Of a stretch of DNA of 13,791 nt, positions 5,855 to 13,791 are shown piece after piece. Position numbers and translations under genes: made by a program. Under the pieces are notes generated by a model, which worked only from the letters and a program-made list of their open reading frames with translations, was not told the DNA's origin and did no database searches. Numbering within the stretch: position 1 is the first letter of the stretch; each line of letters opens with the position of its first letter. The DNA is from Deltaproteobacteria bacterium (lineage in GTDB: Bacteria; Desulfobacterota; Desulfobacteria; Desulfobacterales; SURF-15), in NCBI GenBank assembly GCA_024644775.1, contig JAHEHB010000111.1, forward strand, positions 1-13,791, written 5' to 3'.

Positions 5855-7138
5855 ATGTCACAATTAGTACCTCCGCATGGCGGAAAGGGGTTGACCTGCT
5901 GTCTGTTGGAAGGAGCAGAACTCGAATCTGAAAAGAAAAAGGCCGAAGGGTTAAAAAAGATCAACATTTCTCCGCGTGAAAAGGGCGACTTGATCATGAT
6001 GGGCATCGGTGGTTTCAGCCCCCTGACCGGTTTCATGGCGAAAGCAGATTGGAAAGGTGTCTGCGATAATTTCCTGATGGCCGATGGCACTTTCTGGCCT
6101 ATCCCGGTGACCTTTTCTGCCAACAAAGAAGATGCCGGCGGCATTACGGAAGGTGAAGAGATTGCCTTGGTGGATCCGGAAACAAATGAGATAATGGCCA
6201 CCATGAAGGTTACCGAAAAATATGAGATGACCGAGGCAGACAAAAAGTACGAGTGCGAAAAGGTCTTCATGGGTGAGGGTACAGCAACTGCCGAAGAATT
6301 CTGGAAGATCGCCAAAGACGACCACCCTGGTGTTCAAATGGTCATGTCACAGAAAGATGTCAACCTTGCCGGTCCGGTGAAGGTTCTGAGTGAAGGGGAA
6401 TACCCCACGAAGTACGCGGGCATATACGTGAGACCGGAAGAATCCCGTAAAATGTTTGAAGACAGAGGGTGGAAAGAGGTCGCGGCGCTTCAGTTACGCA
6501 ACCCCATGCATCGATCCCATGAATATCTTTGCAAAATTGCTGTGGAAGTGTGCGACGGTGTCTATATTCATTCATTGGTCGGTAATCTGAAACCGGGAGA
6601 CATTCCTGCGGATGTTCGGGTGAAGTGTATCGATGCGTTGGTGAAAAACTACTTTGTAGGAGACAACGTGATACAAGGCGGATACCCGTTGGATATGCGA
6701 TATGCCGGTCCCAGAGAAGCCCTGCTTCACTCCACATTTCGTCAGAACTACGGATGCTCCCGGATGATCATTGGCCGGGATCATGCCGGCGTGGGTGACT
6801 TTTACGGTATGTTCGAAGCCCAGACCATTTTCGACAAGATTCCGAAGCCCGAAGAACCCGGGAAGGCGCTGCTCTGCGCACCGCTCAAAATCGACTGGAC
6901 CTTTTATTGCTACAAATGCGATGGAATGGCATCGCTAAGGACCTGCCCTCATGCTAAAGAAGACCGGGTGCTGTTAAGCGGGACCATGTTGCGGAAATTG
7001 TTATCCGAAGGCGGCCAAATTCCGGATCATTTCGGTCGGGATGAAGTGCTCGAGATCTTAAGAGGATACTATGAAGGTCTGACTGAAAAAGTGGAAATCA
7101 AACTGCACGGCGCCGCCACCGGAGCTGATTCAAAATAA
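5855..7138 (+). CDS. sat: Sulfate adenylyltransferase (ATP sulfurylase)
   Basis: A 427-residue cytoplasmic enzyme that joins sulfate and ATP to form adenosine 5'-phosphosulfate (APS) and pyrophosphate, the activation step of dissimilatory sulfate reduction. The nucleotide-binding signature [11 protein letters not shown] lies at residues 213-223 and the second conserved motif GRDHAG at 307-312. C352, C355, C364 and H366 form the metal site (zinc or cobalt) known from sulfate-reducer ATP sulfurylases. There is no APS kinase extension, so this is the stand-alone form. The start codon follows AAAGGAGAGG. The gene points toward qmoC and ends at a bidirectional terminator. It is therefore transcribed apart from aprA-qmoABC despite shared function. 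Identification is very secure. Confidence 0.97.
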   Translation: MSQLVPPHGGKGLTCCLLEGAELESEKKKAEGLKKINISPREKGDLIMMGIGGFSPLTGFMAKADWKGVCDNFLMADGTFWPIPVTFSANKEDAGGITEGEEIALVDPETNEIMATMKVTEKYEMTEADKKYECEKVFMGEGTATAEEFWKIAKDDHPGVQMVMSQKDVNLAGPVKVLSEGEYPTKYAGIYVRPEESRKMFEDRGWKEVAALQLRNPMHRSHEYLCKIAVEVCDGVYIHSLVGNLKPGDIPADVRVKCIDALVKNYFVGDNVIQGGYPLDMRYAGPREALLHSTFRQNYGCSRMIIGRDHAGVGDFYGMFEAQTIFDKIPKPEEPGKALLCAPLKIDWTFYCYKCDGMASLRTCPHAKEDRVLLSGTMLRKLLSEGGQIPDHFGRDEVLEILRGYYEGLTEKVEIKLHGAATGADSK

Positions 7139-7228
7139 ACGATGAATGAAATAGACTACTAAATCACGAAGAATAGCGTACGAGGAGAATATCCTTCGTT
7201 ACCTTCTTGGTGCAGAATTCTTAAATAA

Positions 7229-7265
7229 AAAAGGGAGATGTTACAACTATCTCCCTTTTAATTTT
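7229..7265. terminator. Bidirectional terminator between sat and qmoC
   Basis: A perfect 11-bp stem, aaaagggagat (7229-7239) and atctccctttt (7249-7259), encloses a 9-base loop. T-runs follow on the plus strand (up to 7265) and, through the A-run at 7227-7232, on the minus strand. It lies about 90 bases after the sat stop codon and about 110 bases after the qmoC stop codon. It should terminate both convergent transcripts. Confidence 0.85.
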
Positions 7266-7270
7266 GTTCG

Positions 7271-7368
7271 TAGCCACAGGTAATTAAATCGTAAAGCGTT
7301 GACCGTCTTGACCCAGCCGATACTGCCGGGGCAAAACAGTCCCAAACGTCCGTGTGTGTCTGTGGCTA
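7271..7368. repeat. 9-bp inverted repeat in the 3' region of qmoC
   Basis: tagccacag (7271-7279) and ctgtggcta (7360-7368) are exact complements 80 bases apart, lying between the qmoC stop codon and the shared terminator. They could close a long stem-loop in the qmo 3' untranslated region. The interior shows two ttgacc copies but no strong secondary structure that I can see. Confidence 0.35.
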
Positions 7369-7372
7369 AATA

Positions 7373-8518
7373 TTAGCCGAGTTTAAACCCTCTTCCAGAA
7401 TAATCCGCATAGGCAACGGCCAGTGTGCGATACACCAGATGGGCCAGCTTTGAAAATGGTAAAAAGGCAAACAGGCTAAACACAAACATTAGGTGTATAA
7501 AATAGAACAGGTATGAAAGGAATGCGATTCCCATCAGCCGTGTGATTTCGGTAAACATACCGGTTACGCCCAGCGCCAATGCCAAGCCTAAAAGCGCCCA
7601 GTCTTTGTAAGCAGACACCTGGTCCTCCTTTTTCATTCGCTCTCTCATAAGAAGGATACTGCCGACAATGAGACAGATACCGCTGATATTGGCCAACCAT
7701 TTTACGGGATTTAACTGTGAATACGGGCCGGGTGATTGAAACACGTATATGGCGAAGAAAAAGATGCTGGTTACGATAAACAGGCCGATAAACGAAAAAA
7801 AGACCATCATATGCGCAGTTGAACGCGCCTTGTTTTCGGTACAGTCATTAAATCGGCTGTGTTTCAATATGGTGGGTATCACCTTTATTAATGATACAAT
7901 AAAATCCTTGGGATTTATTTCCTTTTTCTCGGTCTTACCCTCCAGTAAGGCGTTTTCATGAATATCCGCCAAAAACCGTTTGATGCCATTAGCGAAGATT
8001 ACGAAATTCCAAATAGCAAGGGAGATAAAAATCATGTCCACAAGCCACATGGAAAAAAAGTGGTCAGCGACAATGCGATCGCCTTCCGGTGTGAAGTCTA
8101 GCAAACCGGTGACAAGGCCTAATACCAGAAAAACCACGGCGGGGATGGCTAAAAGAACGGGTAGTTTTTTTGGATCACCGACCACTTTCGCCACTACTTT
8201 TGGGGCCGCATATTCGGAGACGGCATAAGCGCGAACCGCAGATAGGACATCTCCCGGCTTTGCCGTTCGGGGACACAGCGTTGAACAATCTCCGCAATTG
8301 TGACACAGCCATATATCCGCGCTTTTTACCAGCTTGTCTTTTAAGCCCCAGGAAGCTGCAATCATCTCTTTTCTTGGAAAAGGATGTTTATCCGGGGCGA
8401 TGGCACATGCCACAGAGCAGGTGGCACACTGATAACATTTTTTTAGATCTTCACCACCCAGCGCACCCACTTCCCTGATGAAATTCAAATCAGGATCCAA
8501 TATTTGTGCATCGGCCAT
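7373..8518 (-). CDS. qmoC: Quinone-interacting membrane oxidoreductase subunit C
   Basis: A 381-residue fusion of an HdrC-like iron-sulfur domain and a heme b membrane domain like HdrE or NarI. It anchors the Qmo complex and exchanges electrons with menaquinone. Two 4Fe-4S motifs lie near the N-terminus: C28, C31, C34, C38 (CYQCATCSVAC) and C72, C75, C78, C82 (CHNCGDCSTLCP). About six membrane segments follow (near 119-140, 155-177, 236-258, 274-291, 307-327 and 331-355). H236 and H342 lie in or at membrane segments and are possible heme ligands. The ATG has AGGAGG eight bases upstream. It starts 36 bases after the qmoB stop codon and is the last gene of the qmo run. No qmoD-like gene follows before the terminator. 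Length and layout fit known QmoC. Confidence 0.96.
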   Translation of the reverse strand: MADAQILDPDLNFIREVGALGGEDLKKCYQCATCSVACAIAPDKHPFPRKEMIAASWGLKDKLVKSADIWLCHNCGDCSTLCPRTAKPGDVLSAVRAYAVSEYAAPKVVAKVVGDPKKLPVLLAIPAVVFLVLGLVTGLLDFTPEGDRIVADHFFSMWLVDMIFISLAIWNFVIFANGIKRFLADIHENALLEGKTEKKEINPKDFIVSLIKVIPTILKHSRFNDCTENKARSTAHMMVFFSFIGLFIVTSIFFFAIYVFQSPGPYSQLNPVKWLANISGICLIVGSILLMRERMKKEDQVSAYKDWALLGLALALGVTGMFTEITRLMGIAFLSYLFYFIHLMFVFSLFAFLPFSKLAHLVYRTLAVAYADYSGRGFKLG

Positions 8519-8532
8519 TGGTTGTTCCTCCT

Positions 8533-8553
8533 AAAAATCAAAAATCGAAAATC
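8533..8553. repeat. Three tandem 7-bp units in the qmoB-qmoC spacer
   Basis: aaaaatc at 8533-8539 and 8540-8546, then gaaaatc at 8547-8553, fill most of the 36-base spacer immediately upstream of the qmoC ribosome-binding site. The array probably arose by slippage and may set the A/T-rich context of translation initiation. Confidence 0.55.
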
Positions 8554-8554
8554 A

Positions 8555-10897
8555 CTAAAATCCTTTAAACGGATTCGGGCCCATTCCTTCGACGAGTTCG
8601 ACAAACTCATTGATCATCTGAGGCAGTTTGTCGTAATCGTCGATGGCCACCTCAAACTGGGCAACGCGTTCGTTTTCGAGTGCAAGACTCTGCAACGCCT
8701 CACCGATTTTCTTCATACGGATATCTGCCAGTTCGCTGCCCTTGATAAAATGACACTGATAATCGTCTCCGTGCTTGCATCCCAAAAGGAAAACACCATC
8801 CATTCCCTGGGAAAGCGCATCTTTAATCCAGATTACGTTTACAGAGCCCAAACACCGCACCGGAATAAACCGAACCTCTGCCGAATAGGACATGCGATTG
8901 ATCCCTACGATATCCAGCGCCGGATAGGCATCGTTTTCACAGACAAGACCTAAAATTCTAAAAGGTGGTTCGGTATAGTCATCTTCCGATGGCACCCCTA
9001 CGGCCTTGACCATGGAGCCGATGCTGTCGATGCTGTAATCGGAAAAGTTGATGATGCGCTCAGGACATGCTCCCATACAGGTACCGCACCGTCTGCACCG
9101 AGTCGGATTCGGTTTTGGTGTCCCTCGCTCATCGTCATCGATGGCGCCGAAAGGACATTCTTCGGTACATCGTTTGCACTGAGTACATCGTTGGAAGAAA
9201 AAATCCGGAAAGGTCATATCTCCGGACCGCGGATGGACGGCAACGCCACGGTTGGTGGACTCCAGACATTGAATGGCTTTAAGTGCTGCGCCAGCCGCAT
9301 CTTCCATGCACTCTTCGGTGGTCATGCTTCGCCGGATGGCGCCGGCCGCATAAATACCGGTTCGTTGAGTTTCATAAGGAAAACAGATATAGTTGGAATC
9401 TACATATCCCTTAAACAGTTCAATATTATCCCGGAAAGCCGGTCCCTGACGGTAAGCCATGTTTACCACCGGCTCGTCGGAAGTTGCCGGAACCATGCCG
9501 GTGGCCAGCACCACCATATCGGCCCTGACCTTCACATTTTCTCCCAAAAGGGTATCTTTGGCTTCAACGATCAGCCCATCCGCATTTTTGGAAACGCTGA
9601 CCACATCGCCTTTGGTCATAAAAACCCCTTCATCCTGCTGTATGCTTTTATAAAAATTTTCCATAAGGCCGGTGGTTCGCATATGTTGATAGAAAATAAA
9701 TGCTTTCCCATCGACGGTGTAGTCCTCACGCACATATTTCGCCTGCTTGAGGGTTACCAGACTGGTAACTGCCCCGGCATATTCAAAGTCTGAATCGTCT
9801 CCATTCCCGGGAGTCTGGATGAATACAACGGATTTTGCTTCCTTACCGTCTGAAGGGCGTTTGATGGTACCCTCGGTGGCAATCGCTTCAAACTGGCTGT
9901 TGGTTACGACATCCGTTATTTCCCCATAACCGTAATGAGCCAATTCTTCTCCATCTGGTTCATAGGGATGCCACCCTGCCGCCAAAATAACGGCACCATA
10001 TTGATCCCCGTCGGGATCCAAGGTTAAAATATCGTTTCTACCTTCGTTGTATTCCATAAATTTTTCATGGAGGGCGGCAGCATCCAGCTCTTTGCCGCTT
10101 TCGTCCACTTTCATTTCATCGGGCACCGGATAGGGCACGTCAAACTCGATTTTTTCACCCGGTTTTTTAAACGTTACTGTAAATTCTCCTGGCTGCCCGG
10201 CAACACGAGCCACCACCGTCTCCGTCTTCACCTCAATATTGGGGTACTGTTCGAGTGTTTTTATTTTATCTTCTACTATCGGTGGGATAAGGTCATCATA
10301 TGGATTCTCTATTGGAAGCTGTTTACGCCACTGTTTTGCGTGTCCGCCCAGTTTTTTTTCTCTTTCAACAAGGGTGACATCATAGCCGGCTTTGGCGGCT
10401 TCGATGGCGGCCGAAATCCCAGTAATTCCACCACCGATAATTAAAATTCTTTTATTGAGAATTTCGAGTTTATACGGCTCCGGTAGGTTTACTTTTTCTA
10501 CTTTTGCCATTCCCATTTTCAAGTAATCCTCGGCCATCATCTGAATGCGGTCAAAACTTTCGCCGTCTTCCTTTTGTTCCTCTGCAAGTGCCGGGAATTC
10601 AGACCTCGGGTGAGACCAAACAACTTGTTCTCTAAAATTCACCCGGTCCACGATACAGCCATTAAATTTGAACACGTTATAATTAACCCGCTGAGAACAG
10701 GCTGCAATCACCAGCGTGTTGATTGCGTTTTCCTCGATATCTTTCTTGATGACGTCAACCCCTTCTTTTCCGCAAAGGAGCGAATGGGTTTGAACCGGCA
10801 AACCCTTTTCTTTGGGGACTGCACATAATGCTTCTATGTCCAAGGTATCTCCAATGCCACAACCCGTGCAGATATATACGCCGTATTTCTTATCCAT
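8555..10897 (-). CDS. qmoB: Quinone-interacting membrane oxidoreductase subunit B
   Basis: A 780-residue flavo-iron-sulfur subunit of the Qmo complex, related to HdrA of heterodisulfide reductase. It contributes FAD and Fe-S centres to electron transfer between QmoC and APS reductase. A short cysteine motif at the N-terminus (C10, C13) is followed by the FAD-binding GGGITG (155-160) with E178 ending the next strand. Two ferredoxin-type clusters are ligated by C571, C574, C577, C581 and C601, C604, C607, C611. The C-terminus (about 648-730, with C653, C682, C707 and C715) resembles MvhD, the hydrogenase delta subunit that contacts HdrA. The HdrA-plus-MvhD fusion is characteristic of QmoB. The start ATG has AGGAGG upstream that runs into the qmoA stop region, with a 10-base gap between the genes, suggesting coupled translation. 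Confidence 0.96.
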   Translation of the reverse strand: MDKKYGVYICTGCGIGDTLDIEALCAVPKEKGLPVQTHSLLCGKEGVDVIKKDIEENAINTLVIAACSQRVNYNVFKFNGCIVDRVNFREQVVWSHPRSEFPALAEEQKEDGESFDRIQMMAEDYLKMGMAKVEKVNLPEPYKLEILNKRILIIGGGITGISAAIEAAKAGYDVTLVEREKKLGGHAKQWRKQLPIENPYDDLIPPIVEDKIKTLEQYPNIEVKTETVVARVAGQPGEFTVTFKKPGEKIEFDVPYPVPDEMKVDESGKELDAAALHEKFMEYNEGRNDILTLDPDGDQYGAVILAAGWHPYEPDGEELAHYGYGEITDVVTNSQFEAIATEGTIKRPSDGKEAKSVVFIQTPGNGDDSDFEYAGAVTSLVTLKQAKYVREDYTVDGKAFIFYQHMRTTGLMENFYKSIQQDEGVFMTKGDVVSVSKNADGLIVEAKDTLLGENVKVRADMVVLATGMVPATSDEPVVNMAYRQGPAFRDNIELFKGYVDSNYICFPYETQRTGIYAAGAIRRSMTTEECMEDAAGAALKAIQCLESTNRGVAVHPRSGDMTFPDFFFQRCTQCKRCTEECPFGAIDDDERGTPKPNPTRCRRCGTCMGACPERIINFSDYSIDSIGSMVKAVGVPSEDDYTEPPFRILGLVCENDAYPALDIVGINRMSYSAEVRFIPVRCLGSVNVIWIKDALSQGMDGVFLLGCKHGDDYQCHFIKGSELADIRMKKIGEALQSLALENERVAQFEVAIDDYDKLPQMINEFVELVEGMGPNPFKGF

Positions 10898-10907
10898 GAA
10901 TAACCTC

Positions 10908-12191
10908 CTAGCGTTTCACCATCGTTTGAATGGCCCGTAATGCCATCCCTGTCGCATTCTGGTTAGATGACACCACATCCAACGGTTTGTTGGCGCATCC
11001 CGCGGCAAACATACCGCCCTTTTCAAGATCATTAATGATAAAGCCGTTTTCATCATATTTCAGGTTTGCTGCGGGCACATTTTCTTTTGCAGTCGGCTGC
11101 ATACCGGTGGCCAGAACCACCAGATCCACAGTTTGCTGTATTTTTTCGCCCGTTACGGCATTTTCTGCAACGACGGTGATATTCTTTGTCGCCGGTTCCT
11201 CGCTTACCTCGGCCACCTTGCCTTTAATGAAAAAGATGTTTTCATCCGCTTTTATTTGTTTGTAAAATTTTTCATACCGCTGGCCAGGTGTTCTCAGATC
11301 AATATAAAAGATATGGATTTTTGCATCCGGATATTGTTCCCTTACATAGGTTGCTTGTTTTAAGGAGGCCATACAACAAATGTAGGAACAATAAGGAAGG
11401 TGATTTTCATCTCGAGATCCGGCACATTGAACAAAAGCAACGCTTTCGGGTGCTTTTTTATCGGAGGGTCTGAATATTTTACCATTCGTCGGGCCGCTGG
11501 TAGAGGCGTACCGCTCCATCATCATGTTGGTGATGACGTTTTCAAATTGCCCGAATCCCAGATTATCGATGTTGGCAGCATCATAAGGAACCCATCCGGT
11601 CGCCCAGATAATGGCACCCACATGAATGGTCATGGTTTTCGGTTGTGCTTCCAGATCAACGGCACCTTCGGGCAACGCCCCCTTGATACGCTCGGCATCC
11701 TCGGTACCGATTATTTTTTGAGAAATAAGATACTTATAAGGAAACGCCATTTCATGGGGTACATAAAGACCTTTGGTGGTGTTCATCCCGAAATTAAATT
11801 CATTGGGGATATCTGTATTGAGATTCTCTGCAACGTCGTCGTAAGCAGTCGTATTTTCTTCCACATACCGTGGATTTATTTTTAGAGTCACTTGATAATT
11901 ACCGGGGCTCCCCTCCACTTTTTCAACCTCTGTTAAGGTTAAAACGTTTATCAGGGGATTATCCTTTATTCGCCGGTAGTTGATTTCGAGTCCGCAGGTG
12001 GGCGGGCAAAGCTTAGGAAAGTATTTGTTTAGCTGAGCGACCCTGCCGCCAAGGGATGGTTCCTTTTCAATAAGAAACACCTCGTAACCAACTTCGGCCG
12101 CTTCCAGGGCGGAAGTCAACCCACTGATCCCCCCACCAACCACCAATATGCTTCCACCGGAAGAGGGCGTGTTCTCTTTGTTTTCTGTCAT
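10908..12191 (-). CDS. qmoA: Quinone-interacting membrane oxidoreductase subunit A
   Basis: A 427-residue soluble flavoprotein subunit of Qmo, like the core of HdrA but without ferredoxin domains. The dinucleotide-binding GGGISG (19-24) and the acidic residue ending the second strand (E42) bind FAD. C62 and C66 form LCPPTCG. C256 (CAGSRDE) together with C268, C272 and C273 (PYCSYICCM) is the conserved HdrA-type cysteine cluster. A second FAD-type motif, ATGMQPT, lies near the C-terminus. It is the first gene of the qmoABC run. The ATG is preceded by CGGAGGA. The 270 bases upstream contain the aprA terminator and a candidate promoter. The order aprA, qmoA, qmoB, qmoC supports the assignment over a generic HdrA. 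Confidence 0.95.
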   Translation of the reverse strand: MTENKENTPSSGGSILVVGGGISGLTSALEAAEVGYEVFLIEKEPSLGGRVAQLNKYFPKLCPPTCGLEINYRRIKDNPLINVLTLTEVEKVEGSPGNYQVTLKINPRYVEENTTAYDDVAENLNTDIPNEFNFGMNTTKGLYVPHEMAFPYKYLISQKIIGTEDAERIKGALPEGAVDLEAQPKTMTIHVGAIIWATGWVPYDAANIDNLGFGQFENVITNMMMERYASTSGPTNGKIFRPSDKKAPESVAFVQCAGSRDENHLPYCSYICCMASLKQATYVREQYPDAKIHIFYIDLRTPGQRYEKFYKQIKADENIFFIKGKVAEVSEEPATKNITVVAENAVTGEKIQQTVDLVVLATGMQPTAKENVPAANLKYDENGFIINDLEKGGMFAAGCANKPLDVVSSNQNATGMALRAIQTMVKR

Positions 12192-12248
12192 GGGATTCCT
12201 CCGTAATTCAAAAAATTGAAAGATTCCAGTATTTGCGTCTACTTCTTC

Positions 12249-12265
12249 AACGGGTCATTCCCGTT
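12249..12265. other. Small hairpin in the qmoA leader
   Basis: aacggg (12249-12254) and cccgtt (12260-12265) form a perfect 6-bp stem with a 5-base loop, about 60 bases upstream of the qmoA start. It lies between the candidate promoter and the ribosome-binding site, so it would be in the 5' untranslated RNA. A second palindrome, acgat-a-atcgt (12268-12278), lies next to it. Any regulatory role is inferred. Confidence 0.4.
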
Positions 12266-12289
12266 AGACGATAATCGTTTTTTTGTATC

Positions 12290-12317
12290 TATATACCGAA
12301 AAGGTTTATCGGGTTAA
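12290..12317 (-). promoter_or_regulatory. Candidate qmoABC promoter
   Basis: On the minus strand TTAACC (12317-12312) and TATATA (12295-12290) are 16 bases apart, each matching four of six consensus bases. It is the best sigma70-like pair I found between the aprA terminator and qmoA. It would give a leader of roughly 90 bases. The match is weak and other start points are possible. Confidence 0.28.
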
Positions 12318-12396
12318 GATTAATTGGATAAATCTTTTGGGTATGCAGAAACCATTAGAATATCGTCCCAAAAAAACAAATCGTACCGCGATGAAT

Positions 12397-12430
12397 AAAA
12401 ACCTCCAGGTGCCCAGGAGCACCTGGAGGT
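12397..12430 (-). terminator. Rho-independent terminator after aprA
   Basis: A perfect 12-bp GC-rich stem, acctccaggtgc (12401-12412) and gcacctggaggt (12419-12430), has a 6-base loop. On the minus strand it runs straight into TTTTT and then ATTC. It begins 32 bases after the aprA stop codon, in the correct direction to end the aprBA message before qmoA. Confidence 0.88.
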
Positions 12431-12461
12431 AATTTCGATCTAATAAACCATCAGTCTCCGG

Positions 12462-13791
12462 TTAATCTGGGATGATCTTACTGTAATCACGTTTGAAGAC
12501 ATCCCACTGCCCGGCTTTTGGATCATACTTTGAGTTAACAAAGCAAAACCAATTCTCATCATCCTGTCCCGGATAATCAGACTGATAATAGAAGCCTGGG
12601 TACCGGGTTTCTTTACGGAATTGGATATGGCGCAGGTGCGACTCCACCGTCCAAGTCCGATGGATGATCTCCCAGCATCGCATCAGTTCGTGGAGTCCGC
12701 TGGCAGCGAGAAGTTCGCAGTCTTCGCGGATGAGCTCCAGCAATTCCAATCCGATCTCAAGGTTTTTGCTGCTGGTCATATAATAAGTGGCTGTACCGCC
12801 CCCGTATTCGTTGGTGGCTTTCATGAGACGCGCAGTCAATCCATCCGGTTTAAGGTAGGCGGGATTGATATCGGCCATGGTGGTGTATTCGCAGTTCTCC
12901 AAGTACACCTTTACCGGTTTGTAAACCATATCCACCAGCTCTTGTTGAGACTGGGCGATAGTGGGGGTGAAGTCTTTGTGATCTCTTAAGTATTGTACCA
13001 TGGATTTGGCAGCCAACCGCCCTTCTGCGTGAGATCCGGATGAGAATTTATGCCCGGAGCAACCCACACCGTCACCGGCTGTAAAGAGTCCCTTTACAGT
13101 GGTCATACGGTTGTAGATCTTATCGCCGTCGCCCCACTTATAGGCATCCGGTACCCAGTCGTAATCCGGGCCGGAGCACCACATACCGCAGCAGCCGGAA
13201 TGCGATCCGAGTAGGTATGGCTCGGTGGGCATGATTTCGGAATTTTTCTTCTCAGGCTCTGTGTTCGTCGCGCACCAGAGGTTTGCCTGACCACAGGTCA
13301 TATCCAGAAAGTCTTCCCATGCCTCGGATTCGAGATGCTTGAGCTCTCTTTTGTCCATGGTCTTTCCAAGCTCTGCCAGGGCGGAGACCGTATCCATCAT
13401 GATGGGGCCGCGCCCTTCTTTCATCTCAAAGAGCATGAGATGATTTCTTAGACATGTGGGGGTGATGGCAGCGGTACCGTACGGCGCATAGCTTTCAAGC
13501 TCTTTTTTGGCAGCGTCGCTGGCAACATAATTTTCGTCCAGACCGTTGAGTGCTTTGGCTTTAAAGAGCAAGAACCATGCACCCACCGGGCCGTATCCGT
13601 CTTTGAAACGAGATGGCGTGAAGCGGTTTTCCATCATGGAAAGCTCAGCGCCCACTTTCATACACAGGTAATAAGTGGAGCCCGCATTCCATACCGGATA
13701 CCAGGCACGGCCTTTGCCTTCGGCAATGCTTCGGGGCTGATAAATGTTCACTGCACCGCCGCAGGCAACCATCATGGTCTTGGCTTTGATG
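12462..13791 (-). CDS. aprA: Adenylylsulfate (APS) reductase alpha subunit, C-terminal part
   Basis: The frame is open through the right edge of the window (IKAKTMMVACGGAVN at the edge), so the N-terminal third with most of the FAD-binding fold is missing. AprA carries FAD and, with the ferredoxin-like AprB, reduces APS to sulfite and AMP in the cytoplasm. Recognised segments are ACGGAVN, GRAWYPVWNAGSTY, RFKDGYGPVGAWFLLFKAKA, MPTEPYLLGSHSGCCG, GHKFSSGSHAEGR and RHIQFRKETRYPGFYYQ. Counting against the Archaeoglobus enzyme from memory (W234, R265, L278, H398), the substrate-site residues correspond to W25, R56, L69 and H192, numbered from the ATG at 13775. All are present. aprB is expected just beyond the right edge. 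The gene ends in its own terminator. Confidence 0.98.
   Translation of the reverse strand, partial: IKAKTMMVACGGAVNIYQPRSIAEGKGRAWYPVWNAGSTYYLCMKVGAELSMMENRFTPSRFKDGYGPVGAWFLLFKAKALNGLDENYVASDAAKKELESYAPYGTAAITPTCLRNHLMLFEMKEGRGPIMMDTVSALAELGKTMDKRELKHLESEAWEDFLDMTCGQANLWCATNTEPEKKNSEIMPTEPYLLGSHSGCCGMWCSGPDYDWVPDAYKWGDGDKIYNRMTTVKGLFTAGDGVGCSGHKFSSGSHAEGRLAAKSMVQYLRDHKDFTPTIAQSQQELVDMVYKPVKVYLENCEYTTMADINPAYLKPDGLTARLMKATNEYGGGTATYYMTSSKNLEIGLELLELIREDCELLAASGLHELMRCWEIIHRTWTVESHLRHIQFRKETRYPGFYYQSDYPGQDDENWFCFVNSKYDPKAGQWDVFKRDYSKIIPD

Noticed and set aside
9191..9793. Plus-strand 200-codon frame inside qmoB
   Set aside because: It is antisense to the well-supported FAD and Fe-S coding sequence of qmoB and has no recognisable protein features.
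11400..11885. Plus-strand 161-codon frame inside qmoA
   Set aside because: It is antisense to qmoA, whose motifs are clear; no independent support.
12268..12283. Plus-strand terminator (acgataatcgt followed by T-run) in the aprA-qmoA gap
   Set aside because: The stem is only five weak base pairs and no plus-strand gene lies upstream to be terminated.

Overview
The window comes from a sulfate-reducing bacterium, most likely a Desulfobacterota member of the Desulfobacterales type. It carries most of the dissimilatory sulfate-reduction core: sat (ATP sulfurylase), qmoA, qmoB and qmoC (the quinone-interacting membrane oxidoreductase complex) and the C-terminal two thirds of aprA (APS reductase alpha subunit). 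Sat activates sulfate to APS, AprBA reduces APS to sulfite, and QmoABC is the membrane complex thought to pass electrons from the menaquinone pool to AprBA. The taxonomic call rests on gene content only.

Right half (about 5750-13791). aprA, qmoA, qmoB and qmoC all lie on the minus strand in that order of transcription. sat lies on the plus strand and converges on qmoC. A perfect 11-bp hairpin with an A-tract on one side and a T-tract on the other separates sat from qmoC and should terminate both. A 12-bp hairpin with a T-tail follows aprA, so qmoABC probably has its own promoter in the 270-bp aprA-qmoA gap. The qmo genes are closely spaced, each with a good Shine-Dalgarno sequence.

Left half (1-5300) looks like an accessory flank. 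It opens with the C-terminus of an IS transposase (ISKra4-like). A plus-strand pair follows: an NfeD/YuaF-type membrane protein and a flotillin (SPFH) scaffold protein. Next comes a decayed fragment of an autotransporter beta-barrel domain, which contains a hairpin plus T-run that probably terminates the flotillin transcript. A minus-strand pair comes next: a radical SAM protein with extra C-terminal cysteines, and a two-cluster Fe-S protein distantly related to epoxyqueuosine reductase (QueG). The function of this pair is unknown, and it is the best candidate here for something undescribed.

A gene-free 571-bp region separates the radical SAM gene from the divergent sat gene. It holds a good sigma70-like promoter for sat, a weaker one for the radical SAM gene, and small palindromes near both. 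I saw no tRNA, rRNA or CRISPR array. Two start sites are revised on ribosome-binding-site grounds: flotillin at 1174 rather than a TTG at 1147, and the radical SAM protein at 5283 rather than a GTG at 5292.
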